NCBI RefSeq assembly: GCF_947503045.1 | Contig: NZ_CANNCF010000006.1 | Location: 85,452-149,451 of the forward strand | DNA length: 64,000 nt | DNA from: an uncultured Tateyamaria sp. | Lineage (GTDB): Bacteria > Pseudomonadota > Alphaproteobacteria > Rhodobacterales > Rhodobacteraceae | Reading direction: 5' to 3' | Shown here: positions 15,670-27,097 of the stretch, one piece after another | How positions within the stretch are numbered: position 1 is the stretch's first letter | How the letters are laid out: each line of letters begins with the position of its first letter | Program-made: the position numbers and the translations under genes | The notes under the pieces: generated by a model | What the model was told of the DNA's origin: nothing | What the model saw: only the letters and a program-made list of their open reading frames with translations | Database searches by the model: none

Positions 15670-17917
15670 ACCAGATACAAACAAAACCAAGCAAGGCGGT
15701 GATATACACCCGTGTGTCTGGGGCCAAGCAGGTCCGCGAAGGTGATGGCCTCGCCTCCCAAGAAAACCGGTGTCGCGAATATGCCACTTACAAGGATTAT
15801 GATGTGGTCGAAGTCTTCAGCGATGACATGTCAGGCAAGTTTGAACGCCGCCCGGCCATGGATCGGATGCTGGCCTTCCTGCGTTTGAACAGGAAAAACA
15901 ATATCGTCGTCATCATCGATGACATCAGCCGCTTTGCCCGCAATGTGCAGGCCCATATCAAACTGCGCGAGACGCTGGCTGATGCGGGCGGAATTTTGGA
16001 AAGCCCTTCCATTGAGTTTGGTGAGGATAGTGACTCCCGGCTTGTCGAGCACATGCTGGCCTCTGTGGCGCAGCATCAACGCGAAAAGAACGCAGAACAA
16101 ACGTCCAACCGGATGAAGGGCCGGATGATGAATGGGTATTCGGTCTTTGCCGCGCCTATCGGTTACACATACAAAAAGACCGGCGCGCATGGGAAATTGC
16201 TCACGCGTGATGAGCCTGTCGCCTCCATCATTAAAGAAGCAATGGAAGGGTATGCGTCTGGACGCTTTGGCACACAGGCGGAAGTGACGCGCTTCTTAGA
16301 AAGCCAGCCGGACTTTCCAAAAGACCTTCCCGGTGGCCATATCCGCCAGCAAAAAGTCAGCGATATGCTCAACCGCGTGATCTATGCTGGATACATCGAG
16401 CATGAACCTTGGGGCATTACGCGCCGCAAAGGTCATCATGAACCCATCATCTCACTAGAGACGTTCCTGAATATCCAAGATCGTAAAGCGACCAAGACAG
16501 TTGCTCCCATGCGCAAAGACCTGAACCATGACTTCCCGCTTCGTGGTGCAGTAACCTGTGCTTGCTGTGATCAGCCTATGACGTCTTGCTGGTCTAAGAG
16601 CTCAACAGGCAAGCGCTATCCCTATTACTGGTGCCAGACCCGCGATTGTTCTGAGTATCGCAAGAGCATCCGCGCAGAGAAGATCGATGCGGGCTTTGGA
16701 GACATCCTCAAAGGCATGACGCCCACCAAGGGGCTGCTGTCCGTGGTGAAGGCGATGCTCAAATCCGCCTGGGATCAAAGACTGGATCAAGCGTCCAGCA
16801 GCAAACAGGCTTGCAAACGCGAGATTGGCCAGTTGGACAAGCAACAAGAGGCTCTCATCGAGCGTTTGGTCGAAACCTCGAATCCAAAAGCCATCGCAGC
16901 CTTTGAAACCAAGATCGCCAAGCTGGAAGATGAGAAGCTCATTCTCACAGAAAAGATGGGACAAAATACCAAACCGCGCGTGACCGTGGGCGAGATTTTC
17001 GAACTATTGAATGAGTTCCTCGCAAACCCCTGGAATATATACCAAAACGGCAATCTGAGAGTGAAGAAAACAGTGCTGAAAACAGTGTTTCGCGCACCCT
17101 TGGCCTACGACCGAAGAATTGGATTTCGAACGCCGCAAACCTCTGTAATCTTTAGGTTTTTGGAGGAAATTTCGGGAAAATGCAAAATGGTGCGGGTGAA
17201 GGGACTCGAACCCCCACGCCAAAGGCGCCAGAACCTAAATCTGGTGCGTCTACCAATTCCGCCACACCCGCATGCACGTGGGCTTAGCAAAGCCCGCATC
17301 AGGACGCGAGAGGTATTCGCGCACCACTATGGCAGAAATTGCATAACCTCGCGCGACATTAAAGAAATCTTGAGGTATCTTTGGCTCAACCTAGAGGCAG
17401 GTTGTAACAAGAGAGACGCCATGAAACCGAATACGGTCGGGCGCGAATTGAGCGGGCGGATGCCCCCTTTGCGCACAGAGATATGCCATGTCGGGCTTGT
17501 GTCCGGCACACTCCTTTTGACAGCTGACGGCGAAATACCGGTCGAGTATCTCTCGCCCGGGGATCGCATCATCACGCGCAATGCGGGGCTGGTCCCGCTT
17601 GCCGCGATCAAGACGGTGCGGGCCCGCGAAGAGGCAGTGAAGATCGCCGCCGGTTCGCTGGGCGACACCAAGCCCACGCATCACGTGATGATCCCCGCCG
17701 CCCAGATGGTTCTGGTGCGCGACTGGCGGGCCAAGGCGCTGCGCGGTGCGGCGCAGGCGGTGATGCCCGCAGGGTGCCTGATCGATGATGAGTTCATCAC
17801 GGCACTTGGCGTGCGCGACATGACGCTGGTGCGTCTGGGCTTTGACGCGCCTTACGTGGTTTACGCTGATGGGCTGGAAATGTCTGTGCCTGCAATGAGC
17901 ATGGCAGAGGTCGACGC

Positions 17918-17921
<4 letters not shown>
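15666..17921 (+). CDS. large serine recombinase (integrase), frame continuing through tRNA-Leu into Hint gene
   Basis: The frame is 751 codons, but the integrase itself is about the first 510-550. Catalytic Ser18 lies in YTRVS, and the IDDISRFARN motif holds active-site arginine. A recombinase domain follows (about 170-280), then a zinc ribbon (CACCDQPMTSC and YYWCQTRDC, about 298-335) and a coiled coil (about 375-425). From codon 508 the frame runs antisense through tRNA-Leu (VKGLEPPRQRRQNLNLVRLP), then about 50 codons of flank. It then enters the host Hint gene in frame at codon 586. Enzymes of this type insert elements by recombination between short att sites. Where translation truly ends in this strain is unknown. 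Confidence 0.85.
17188..17271 (-). tRNA. tRNA-Leu (anticodon TAG)
   Basis: Acceptor arms GCGGGTG and CACCCGC pair, the discriminator is A, and CCA is encoded (17188-17190). The anticodon stem CCAGA/TCTGG encloses TTTAGGT, giving anticodon TAG for CUA leucine codons. A variable arm (GGCGCCTTTGGCGT) typical of class II tRNAs and a normal T arm (GGGGGTTCGAGTCCC) are present. The 3' end faces the recombinase, so the gene is the likely integration target and has been restored intact. Confidence 0.95.
17421..17921 (+). CDS. Hint-domain protein (Hedgehog/intein fold)
   Basis: A 166-residue protein from ATG 17421. Residues 28-60 (VSGTLLLTADGEIPVEYLSPGD) match the start of Hint domains common in Rhodobacterales, and THHVMIPAAQMVLVRDWRAK matches the second conserved block. 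The catalytic Cys expected a few residues before GT is not in place (GLVSGT), so self-splicing or cleavage is unlikely. Function of these stand-alone proteins is poorly known. The gene is host-encoded and sits right of the tRNA, in frame with the integrase. It converges on nnrDE with a 4-bp overlap of the coding ends. Confidence 0.75.
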
Positions 17922-20072
<2,151 letters not shown>

Positions 20073-20108
20073 TTCTCTACACCTAAAGACAGGAAGGATT
20101 TTCCGCAC

Positions 20109-21512
20109 ATGGCAAACCCCGTTCTCGACATGATCAAGGCAGAAGATGCCGAATACGTCGACATCCGTTTCACCGACCCGCGTGGCAAGCTGCAGCACGT
20201 GACCGTCATGGCCGATCAGGTCGACGAGGATTTCCTCGAAGAGGGCTTCATGTTTGACGGCTCCTCCATCGCGGGCTGGAAGTCGATCGAAGCTTCGGAC
20301 ATGAAGCTGATGCCCGATCAGGACAGCGCCTATGTCGACCCGTTCTATGCGGAAAAGACGATCTGCGTGCACTGCTCGATTGTGGAACCCGACACCGGCG
20401 AGGCCTATGACCGCGACCCCCGCGGCACAGCCGAGAAGGCTGAAGCCTATCTGAAAGCCACCGGCATCGGTGATGTGGCCTATATGGGCCCCGAGGCCGA
20501 GTTCTTTCTGTTTGACGATGTACGTTATTCCAACAGTATCAACAAGGTATCCTACGAAGTTGATGCAACGGATGCGTCCTGGAACACCGACACAGAATAC
20601 GAGATGGGCAACATGGGCCACCGCCCCGGCGTCAAGGGCGGCTATTTCCCCGTGAACCCAACGGACGAGTCGCAAGACCTGCGCTCCGAGATGCTGAGCA
20701 CCATGAAGCGCCTCGGCATGAAGGTCGACAAGCACCACCACGAGGTGGCGTCCTGCCAGCACGAATTGGGCCTGATCTTTGGCTCGGTCACCAAGCAGGG
20801 TGACGAGCTGCAGAAGTACAAATACGTGATCCACAACGTGGCCGCCGCCTACGGCAAGTCGGCCACCTTCATGCCCAAGCCCATCGCGGGCGACAACGGC
20901 ACTGGCATGCACGTGAACATGTCGATCTGGAAAGACGGCAAGCCCCTGTTTGCAGGCGACAAATACGCCGATCTGTCGGACGAGGCCCTGTGGTTCATCG
21001 GCGGCATCCTGAAACACGCCAAGGCGCTCAACGCCTTCACAAACCCTTCGACCAACAGCTACAAGCGTCTGATCCCCGGCTTCGAGGCCCCTGTGCTGCG
21101 CGCCTATTCGGCCCGCAACCGCTCGGGCTGCGTGCGTATCCCATGGACCGACTCGCCCAAGGCCAAGCGGGTTGAGGCACGCTTCCCCGATCCGTCTGCC
21201 AACCCCTACCTGTGCTTTGCCGCTCTGCTGATGGCGGGCCTTGACGGAATCAAGAACAAGATCAATCCCGGTGAACCATCCGACAAGGACCTTTACGATC
21301 TGCCACCAGAAGAGCTGGCCGGCATCCCAACGGTCTGCGGTTCCTTGCGCGAAGCGATGGAAGAGCTGGAAAAAGACATGGACTTCCTGCTGGCCGGTGA
21401 CGTGTTCACCAAGGACCAGATCGACGGCTATATCGAGCTGAAGATGGAAGAGATCACCACTTACGAACACACCCCTCACCCGGTTGAGTTCGGCATGTAT
21501 TACAGCTGCTGA
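20109..21512 (+). CDS. glnA: glutamine synthetase type I
   Basis: A 467-residue GSI-beta glutamine synthetase that forms glutamine from glutamate, ammonia and ATP in the cytoplasm. Conserved blocks visible are FDGSSIAGW, the EAEFF metal site, [34 protein letters not shown] and NRSGCVRIP. Tyr396 in [10 protein letters not shown] is the adenylylation site used for feedback control by GlnE. AGGAAGG precedes the ATG. It is the second gene of glnBA and ends at a strong terminator at 21536-21565, as expected for a highly expressed operon. Confidence 0.98.
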   Translation: MANPVLDMIKAEDAEYVDIRFTDPRGKLQHVTVMADQVDEDFLEEGFMFDGSSIAGWKSIEASDMKLMPDQDSAYVDPFYAEKTICVHCSIVEPDTGEAYDRDPRGTAEKAEAYLKATGIGDVAYMGPEAEFFLFDDVRYSNSINKVSYEVDATDASWNTDTEYEMGNMGHRPGVKGGYFPVNPTDESQDLRSEMLSTMKRLGMKVDKHHHEVASCQHELGLIFGSVTKQGDELQKYKYVIHNVAAAYGKSATFMPKPIAGDNGTGMHVNMSIWKDGKPLFAGDKYADLSDEALWFIGGILKHAKALNAFTNPSTNSYKRLIPGFEAPVLRAYSARNRSGCVRIPWTDSPKAKRVEARFPDPSANPYLCFAALLMAGLDGIKNKINPGEPSDKDLYDLPPEELAGIPTVCGSLREAMEELEKDMDFLLAGDVFTKDQIDGYIELKMEEITTYEHTPHPVEFGMYYSC

Positions 21513-21535
21513 TCCTCCCTGGCAGCTAAACTTGA

Positions 21536-21565
21536 AAGGGCACCTTCACGGGTGCCCTTTTTTTT
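21536..21565 (+). terminator. intrinsic terminator of glnBA
   Basis: AAAGGGCACC and GGTGCCCTTT form a 10-bp stem with a TTCACG loop, followed by TTTTT. It starts 24 bp after the glnA stop. Confidence 0.9.
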
Positions 21566-21654
21566 GTGCTCGCCCCATTTCGCCGCCTTGGCAGGGTCAA
21601 AATACGGCCATCATCTTGCGTTAACCACGAAGCCTCACGCGCAGAAACGGGCCC

Positions 21655-21948
21655 ATGCAGATGGAATCGATCAGTGAATTTGAACGGAGGCTCAAGCTTA
21701 TCCAGTCCCGCACGCGGAAGCGGGCGCAGCGTGTCTATGTCCCGTCCGAAGACGATATCCGCCGCACCATCCCGACGCCCCGCCCCGGCTGGCCGATGCC
21801 CATCATCGCCACAGTTGTGGGCGTTGCCCTGCTTGCCGGTCTGATCGCCGTTGCGCGCGACGACATCGCGCGTCTGATGTCCGCACCGGACGAGGCGCAG
21901 CGGGTCAGCCTTCTGGACTCGAACACCTCCGATCCGATCACAAACTGA
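21655..21948 (+). CDS. small single-pass membrane protein
   Basis: A 97-residue protein with a basic N-terminal helix (SISEFERRLKLIQSRTRKRAQ), one membrane segment near residues 48-66 and a short C-terminal tail. The next gene encodes a similar architecture (EFEQRLARIRANQ, then PMRWQL and a helix ending in DDIA), so the two are likely paralogues in one operon. No function is known to me; the basic cytoplasmic helix could contact a partner protein or nucleic acid. Confidence 0.65.
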   Translation: MQMESISEFERRLKLIQSRTRKRAQRVYVPSEDDIRRTIPTPRPGWPMPIIATVVGVALLAGLIAVARDDIARLMSAPDEAQRVSLLDSNTSDPITN

Positions 21949-21978
21949 CGCAAAGCAATTCAAACACGAGGGTTGAGC

Positions 21979-22341
21979 ATGACCGGAAACACCGAATTCG
22001 AACAACGCCTCGCACGCATCCGGGCAAACCAGCCCGCGCAAGCATCCCGCCCCGAAGCACCGAAAAGGTCGGAAACGCCGACCTTGCGCCCGGCGCCAAA
22101 GCCCCCGATGCGCTGGCAACTGGTGTCGTCTGTGCTGGGTCTGGCCCTGATGGCGGGGCTGATTGGCTATGTCTGGGATGACATCGCGATCCTGTTCCCC
22201 AGATCCGAGGACGGCCGCCAGGTCTCTTACCTGGAATCCGCGCTGCGCGACACGATGAGCGAGGACGAGATCAGGCGGATGAACAACGATCCAGACCTTG
22301 AGGGCATGACGCAGATGCAAAAGATGATCCTCAGCCACTGA
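21979..22341 (+). CDS. small single-pass membrane protein, paralogue of preceding gene
   Basis: A 120-residue protein from ATG 21979 (GAGGG upstream); a TTG two codons earlier is less likely. It shares with its left neighbour the N-terminal FExRLxxI motif, the Pro-rich linker and the membrane helix followed by DDIA. A longer acidic C-terminus is added (MSEDEIRRMNNDPDLEGMTQ). The 30-bp spacing suggests one transcript. Function unknown. Confidence 0.65.
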   Translation: MTGNTEFEQRLARIRANQPAQASRPEAPKRSETPTLRPAPKPPMRWQLVSSVLGLALMAGLIGYVWDDIAILFPRSEDGRQVSYLESALRDTMSEDEIRRMNNDPDLEGMTQMQKMILSH

Positions 22342-22446
22342 AGCTACCCGCGCCGAGTGGCACAAGCACGCGCACGTGCCCCGCGTGGACTTTCCCAATC
22401 CCATCCAAATCCGCTAGTCTGTGCAAAACGGTGATGGAGTGCGGGT

Positions 22447-23244
22447 ATGATGTTCAAATCCATAAGTGCAATTGCGGCCTGTCTGGCCTTGTCCGGTGCC
22501 GCCCATGCGGCCAGTTGCGGCAACACCAGCGCAGGCTTTGAGGCATGGAAACCCGAATTCGCCAAAGAGGCCAAACGCGCGGGCGTCAAATCGGCAGGCC
22601 TTCAGGCACTGGCCCAAGCGACATATGCGACGCGCACCATCGCTGCTGATCGCAACCAGAAATCCTTTCGCTATTCACTGCCCAAGTTCATGCAAATCCG
22701 CGGCGCTGATACGATTGTTGCCCAAGGGCGCAAGCGCAAGGCACGCAGCCCCGATTTCTACGCCGCGCTCGAGCGCCAATACGGCGTGCCCGCAGGCGTG
22801 CTGATCGCCATTCACGGCATGGAAACGGCCTTTGGCGGCTTTATGGGCGACAGTTCGGTTGTCTCGGCCATCGTCACGCTGACCTATGATTGCCGCCGTT
22901 CCGATTTCTTTGCGCCCCACGCCATCGGCGCGCTGAAACTGGTCGATCAGGGTGCCATTACGGGCGCCACCAAAGGCGCCAAACACGGGGAGCTGGGCCA
23001 CACCCAGTTCCTGCCCGGCAATGCGCTGACCTATGGGATTGATGCCAATGGCGACGGGCGGGTGGATTTCTACAACCAGACCGATGCGCTGGCCTCGACC
23101 GCCAATTTCCTGCGCCAGAAGGGTTGGAAACCGGGCAAGGGCTATCAGGAAGGCCAGCCCAATTTCGCGGTGATCAAGCAGTGGAATGCGGCCACCGTCT
23201 ACCAGCAGGCCATCGCCATTATGGGCGCGCGCATAGACGGGTAG
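22447..23244 (+). CDS. lytic murein transglycosylase, MltB-like
   Basis: A 265-residue secreted protein with a signal peptide ending near residue 21 (SGAAHAA). The SLT_2/MltB-type domain follows, with the catalytic Glu in HGMETAFGG. GHTQFLPGNALTYGIDANGDGR fits the family pattern in which peptidoglycan is cut to 1,6-anhydro products in the periplasm. It is shorter than E. coli MltB and lacks a lipobox, so it is probably soluble. ASANFLRQKGW-like (STANFLRQKGWKPGKGY) is the conserved C-terminal block. It converges on the DUF3445 gene. Confidence 0.85.
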   Translation: MMFKSISAIAACLALSGAAHAASCGNTSAGFEAWKPEFAKEAKRAGVKSAGLQALAQATYATRTIAADRNQKSFRYSLPKFMQIRGADTIVAQGRKRKARSPDFYAALERQYGVPAGVLIAIHGMETAFGGFMGDSSVVSAIVTLTYDCRRSDFFAPHAIGALKLVDQGAITGATKGAKHGELGHTQFLPGNALTYGIDANGDGRVDFYNQTDALASTANFLRQKGWKPGKGYQEGQPNFAVIKQWNAATVYQQAIAIMGARIDG

Positions 23245-23253
23245 GCCTCGCCT

Positions 23254-24018
23254 CTATTCGCCTTGGCCTGGTTCCACACCCGGCACATCTGTCCGCGCCA
23301 GCACATAGGTGTGAATGGCAAAAACCACCGCCTGACTGTCGGGCAAGCGTAGCAATGTCTGCCGTTCCGAGCGATAATATGGCCCCGTGGCCAGACCCGC
23401 CCCCACCCGGCGCGGCTCGGACGCCGAGCGGGGCTGGAACAGTTCGGGGTCCTGATACCAAAGCTGGTTGAACCGCCACAGCGGACGCCCCACTTGAATG
23501 CCATCAAACAACCGCTGCACCCGCCGCGCCAGATCGTCGGTATATTCATGCACGGGGATGTGGATGTCCGTCAGCGGCCGCCCGGCCTTTTCGCTTAGCC
23601 GCCACGAGGCGGGAAAACACAGCACAGCCCCCGTCAGCACATGCTGGTCCCCGCGCTTTTCCATCAGCACAAAGTCGTTCTGCACGAGCCGCCCAAGAAC
23701 TGCGAGCGGCGGGGTGGACGACACGTCCACCTTACGCCGGTCCGGGCAGGTGACCAGATGGTCGTCGACATCAAATCCAAGGTCCGGCAGAGACGCCATC
23801 ACCAGCGCCAGCAGTTCCTGCGCCGCCGCCTTGGCCTCCGGATCAAGGAACAGCACATCATCGGCACGCGTCTTTAGCAATTCCTCGCGCCGCGCCATTT
23901 GCCCGGGATAGGCCTCGTCCACGCGCAGCCACGGTCCCCGCTCGGGCTGAATACCGGGCAAGGCGCGTGCGCTATGCATATCTTCGGGCAGATTGCGGTG
24001 CAGGATCGGGGCGCTCAT
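23254..24018 (-). CDS. DUF3445 family protein (heme-dependent oxidative N-demethylase-like)
   Basis: A 254-residue cytoplasmic protein of the DUF3445 family. Conserved blocks are RREELLKTRADDVLF, VQNDFVLMEKRG, LTGAVLCFPASWRLSEKAGR, IHIPVHEYTDDLARRV and the Arg/Trp block RPLWRFNQLW. Some members are heme-dependent oxidative N-demethylases acting on methylated amines. Such a role would fit a marine bacterium handling osmolyte-derived amines, though substrate cannot be read from sequence. It lies 42 bp downstream of the S41-like protease gene in the same direction. Confidence 0.8.
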   Translation of the reverse strand: MSAPILHRNLPEDMHSARALPGIQPERGPWLRVDEAYPGQMARREELLKTRADDVLFLDPEAKAAAQELLALVMASLPDLGFDVDDHLVTCPDRRKVDVSSTPPLAVLGRLVQNDFVLMEKRGDQHVLTGAVLCFPASWRLSEKAGRPLTDIHIPVHEYTDDLARRVQRLFDGIQVGRPLWRFNQLWYQDPELFQPRSASEPRRVGAGLATGPYYRSERQTLLRLPDSQAVVFAIHTYVLARTDVPGVEPGQGE

Positions 24019-24060
24019 GCCCGCATCTGTGCCACGCGGCGCGCGCCTGTTCCAGTCGGA

Positions 24061-25194
24061 TCAATCGCCGCGCGCAAAGGCATGTGCCGCGCCAACCTGT
24101 GCCGCCCGCACGACCGGTGTGACGCGCACCTCGCCCGCCCCGATCAAATGCGCCGCAATCTCTGGCGGGGTGGTGTGATCCGCCCGGCCCGTCTGCCAGT
24201 TATGCCACGCGCTGGAATGGCGCAGATGCGCGCCGCTGTCGGTCAGCGGAGTTGTGCCGCCCTCCGCGAAAAAGGCCAGATCATCGCCCATCGGCGCACC
24301 AAACAGCCGCGCGCGATCACCCAGATGGTGGGCCAGCAAGGTTGCCGTCACGATGGCGGCCGAAAATGTGTATTCATCCACCAGCACCGCACAGCGCGTC
24401 CCGCCCCATTCACGGCGCAACCAGTCAATCAGCGACAAGGCTTTCAGAAAACTACCGCCCGGATTTCCGCGCAGATCAATGACGACATTGGTTGACTCTG
24501 ATCCCGACATCTCGGCAACGCCTTTGACAACCTCCGAAGCATCAAGGGTCATCAGATCGGCAATCCGCCACCACCACAGACCCTCACGCAACTCCAGCAG
24601 CGCCCCATTGGGCAAGCCGTGATCATCCTGCCCCGGCACCAGCATTCCGCTTTCACCCGTAGGATAAAGCGGCAAGGCGGGCACAATGGCACTGCGCGAA
24701 AACACACGCTCGGCCCCGGTGACAAGGCGGTAGCGGATGTCATCCCCGCCCCCAACACCGGCCCGCCGCAAGGCCGCGGGCCATCCCAGCATCAGCCCCG
24801 ACAGCACCCGCTGACGCGCTGCATTACCCGCCAACATCGGCGCCCAGTCCGCCATGATGCGCGCGCAAGGCATGCCATCGACGCTTAGAATGCGGGTGGC
24901 CCGCCCTTGCTCGACCAGCACCGGATGGCCATCGCGGATCACGATGCGCTTGGGGATCACCGAGACGGCCGCATTCGGGATCACCCGGCTGTGCCCGTTC
25001 CGCCCCAGTGCAACAGCCTCGATCGCGGCCAAAAGAAACCGATCCCTGCCGCCTGATGCCGCCATGCGCAAGGCCTCAAGGGCGTGGTCCAACACGTCAT
25101 TCGGCACCCGGACGAAGGCCGGATCACCGCCACGCATAACCGCCTCGATCACCTCGATATCCTGTGCAAATCCCATCTCCGCACAGTGCAACAT
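24061..25194 (-). CDS. S41-like peptidase family protein
   Basis: About 377 residues from ATG 25194 (ATG 25176 is an alternative; the frame is open to 25311, across the dddP start). The C-terminal part carries VIDLRGNPGGS and VLVDEYTFSAAIVTA, which correspond to the S41 (C-terminal processing/tricorn-like) fold with a candidate nucleophile Ser in FSAA. No signal peptide is seen from the chosen start. The large N-terminal region lacks a recognisable PDZ. It is divergent from dddP and upstream of the DUF3445 gene. Peptidase activity is inferred from fold motifs only. Confidence 0.65.
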   Translation of the reverse strand: MLHCAEMGFAQDIEVIEAVMRGGDPAFVRVPNDVLDHALEALRMAASGGRDRFLLAAIEAVALGRNGHSRVIPNAAVSVIPKRIVIRDGHPVLVEQGRATRILSVDGMPCARIMADWAPMLAGNAARQRVLSGLMLGWPAALRRAGVGGGDDIRYRLVTGAERVFSRSAIVPALPLYPTGESGMLVPGQDDHGLPNGALLELREGLWWWRIADLMTLDASEVVKGVAEMSGSESTNVVIDLRGNPGGSFLKALSLIDWLRREWGGTRCAVLVDEYTFSAAIVTATLLAHHLGDRARLFGAPMGDDLAFFAEGGTTPLTDSGAHLRHSSAWHNWQTGRADHTTPPEIAAHLIGAGEVRVTPVVRAAQVGAAHAFARGD

Positions 25195-25309
25195 CCCCCC
25201 GCGCCGTCCAACCGGTTTCAGAAAAACGACGCCCCGACGCGTCGCAAATCGGCAAACACAGGCGCAAAATCCCGCCCAATCTGGCCCAAACAGAAGAAAA
25301 GGCGGCGCC

Positions 25310-26650
25310 ATGAACCGGCATTATCGCGAAATCCGCAAGATCGACCCCAGTCGCGGACCCACCCTTGGCGATGGCACACCCAATGATGCGGACCGGATCG
25401 AGATCGGGCCAACGCAACTGGCCTTTGCCGAATGGGAGGCCGCGGGGCTGACCCTGCCCAACCTCGCGAGTATGCGCGAATATCGCTGGAAACGGCTGAC
25501 CCAACACGTGGTGGACCGCGACTATGGCGGGCTGTTGATGTTTGACCCGCTCAACATCCGCTATGCCACCGACAGCACCAACATGCAGCTTTGGAATACC
25601 CACAACCCGTTCCGGGCGGTGCTGGTCTGTGCGGACGGGTACATGGTGATCTGGGACTACAAGAATGCACCGTTCCTGTCCTCGTTCAACCCGCTGGTGC
25701 GCGAGGTGCGGTCGGGCGCGTCGATGTTCTACTTTTCCGCCGGGGACAGGCCGATGGACGTGGCTGACCCACTGGCCGCTGAAATCCGCGATCTGATCGC
25801 CGAACATGGCGGTGGCAACACGCGCCTTGCGGTGGACAAGATCATGCTGCACGGCGCCCGCGCCCTTGAGGCACAAGGTTTCGAGATCATGGACGGCGAG
25901 GAGGTCACCGAAAAGGCCCGCTCGATCAAGGGCCCGGACGAGGTACTGGCCATGCGCTGCGCCAATCACGCCTGTGAGACCTCGGTCCGCGCGATGGAGG
26001 ATTTCGCCCGCGCCAATGTGGGCGACGGCACAACCTGCGAAGATGATGTCTGGGCCGTGCTGCACGCCGAAAACATCAAGCGTGGTGGCGAATGGATCGA
26101 AACCCGCCTGCTGGCCTCAGGGCCGCGCACCAATCCGTGGTTTCAGGAATGTGGCGGGCGGGTGTGCCAGCAAAACGAGATCATCTCGTTTGATACCGAC
26201 CTGATTGGCGCGTACGGGATCTGCATTGATATTTCGCGCAGCTGGTGGATCGGGGATCAGAAACCACGCCCCGACATGATCTATGCGATGCAGCACGCGG
26301 TCGAGCATATCCAGACCAATATGCAGATGATCAAACCCGGCGTGATGATCCCCGAACTGACCGCCAACACCCATGTGCTGGACGACAAGTTTCAGGCACA
26401 GAAATACGGCTGCCTGATGCACGGGGTGGGCCTGTGCGATGAATGGCCCCTTGTCGCCTACCCGGATAAGGCCGTGCCCGGCGCCTTCGACCACCCACTT
26501 GAGGCGGGCATGGTGCTGTGCGTCGAGGCCTCGGTTGGCGAAGTGGGCGCAGATTTCTCGATCAAGCTCGAAGATCAGGTTCTGGTGACCGAGGATGGGT
26601 TCGAGAACCTCACGACCTATCCATTTGATACGGCGTTGATGGGAGCTTAG
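25310..26650 (+). CDS. dddP: dimethylsulfoniopropionate lyase DddP
   Basis: A 446-residue enzyme of the M24 metallopeptidase fold that cleaves DMSP to dimethyl sulfide and acrylate. Length and sequence match characterised Roseobacter DddP throughout, for example RKIDPSRGPTLGDGTPND, IRYATDSTNMQLWN and MHGVGLCDEWPLVAYPDKAV. The six metal ligands known from DddP structures fall at the expected places: Asp295, Asp297, Asp307, His371, Glu406 and Glu421. The start ATG 25310 reproduces the family N-terminus; the frame continues far upstream but overlaps the divergent gene. It appears monocistronic, with no acrylate-use gene next to it. Confidence 0.95.
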   Translation: MNRHYREIRKIDPSRGPTLGDGTPNDADRIEIGPTQLAFAEWEAAGLTLPNLASMREYRWKRLTQHVVDRDYGGLLMFDPLNIRYATDSTNMQLWNTHNPFRAVLVCADGYMVIWDYKNAPFLSSFNPLVREVRSGASMFYFSAGDRPMDVADPLAAEIRDLIAEHGGGNTRLAVDKIMLHGARALEAQGFEIMDGEEVTEKARSIKGPDEVLAMRCANHACETSVRAMEDFARANVGDGTTCEDDVWAVLHAENIKRGGEWIETRLLASGPRTNPWFQECGGRVCQQNEIISFDTDLIGAYGICIDISRSWWIGDQKPRPDMIYAMQHAVEHIQTNMQMIKPGVMIPELTANTHVLDDKFQAQKYGCLMHGVGLCDEWPLVAYPDKAVPGAFDHPLEAGMVLCVEASVGEVGADFSIKLEDQVLVTEDGFENLTTYPFDTALMGA

Positions 26651-27097
26651 GTTGGGTGTGAGTATAGATTTTTAGGATTTTATCCATCCAATTCAATCTA
26701 CTACACGACATAGCTAACGCAGAAAAACGCGAGCGCTGCGCTGATCCATCGCCAGTCCGCGGGATGGCGAACGCACACACATTCCCGGGCCCTTTATGGA
26801 TCAGGGTTATCTCTCCGCTCGCCTGTCGCACCAAGCAAAGCCAAATCGCCAGCCCGTTCGGGCGGACTGGCGATGGATCGGCGCCTTCGGCTTGACTCCG
26901 ATCCGGGTGCGTACCGTCACTGGCACCAAATGGAGACCGAACCGCCTTTCCCCGACGTGCATCATCCTGCACCTTCCAACTTCGGGTTTTCCTGACCTTT
27001 GTCTTTTTTCGAATTCACCCTAAGCTGCCGGACATATTGCCTGCCCGCGATCCGGTAGCGTACGCCCCGGATTGCCTCGCTTTAGGGAGATCACGAT
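26651..27097. other. gene-free spacer containing an 18-bp inverted repeat
   Basis: The 447 bp between dddP and the 550-codon gene hold no supported frame. Arms at 26743-26760 (GATCCATCGCCAGTCCGC) and 26862-26879 (its exact complement) are 119 bp apart. Just inside the right arm, CGCCAG, CCCG, TTCG, GGG and CTGGCG form a smaller hairpin. The downstream part must hold the promoter of the 27098 gene. It could be a non-coding RNA, a degenerate miniature element or a terminator complex. Confidence 0.5.

Noticed and set aside
24854..25309. N-terminal extension of dddP (152 codons)
   Set aside because: It is antisense to the S41-like gene and absent from known DddP proteins, whose residue numbering matches a start at 25310.
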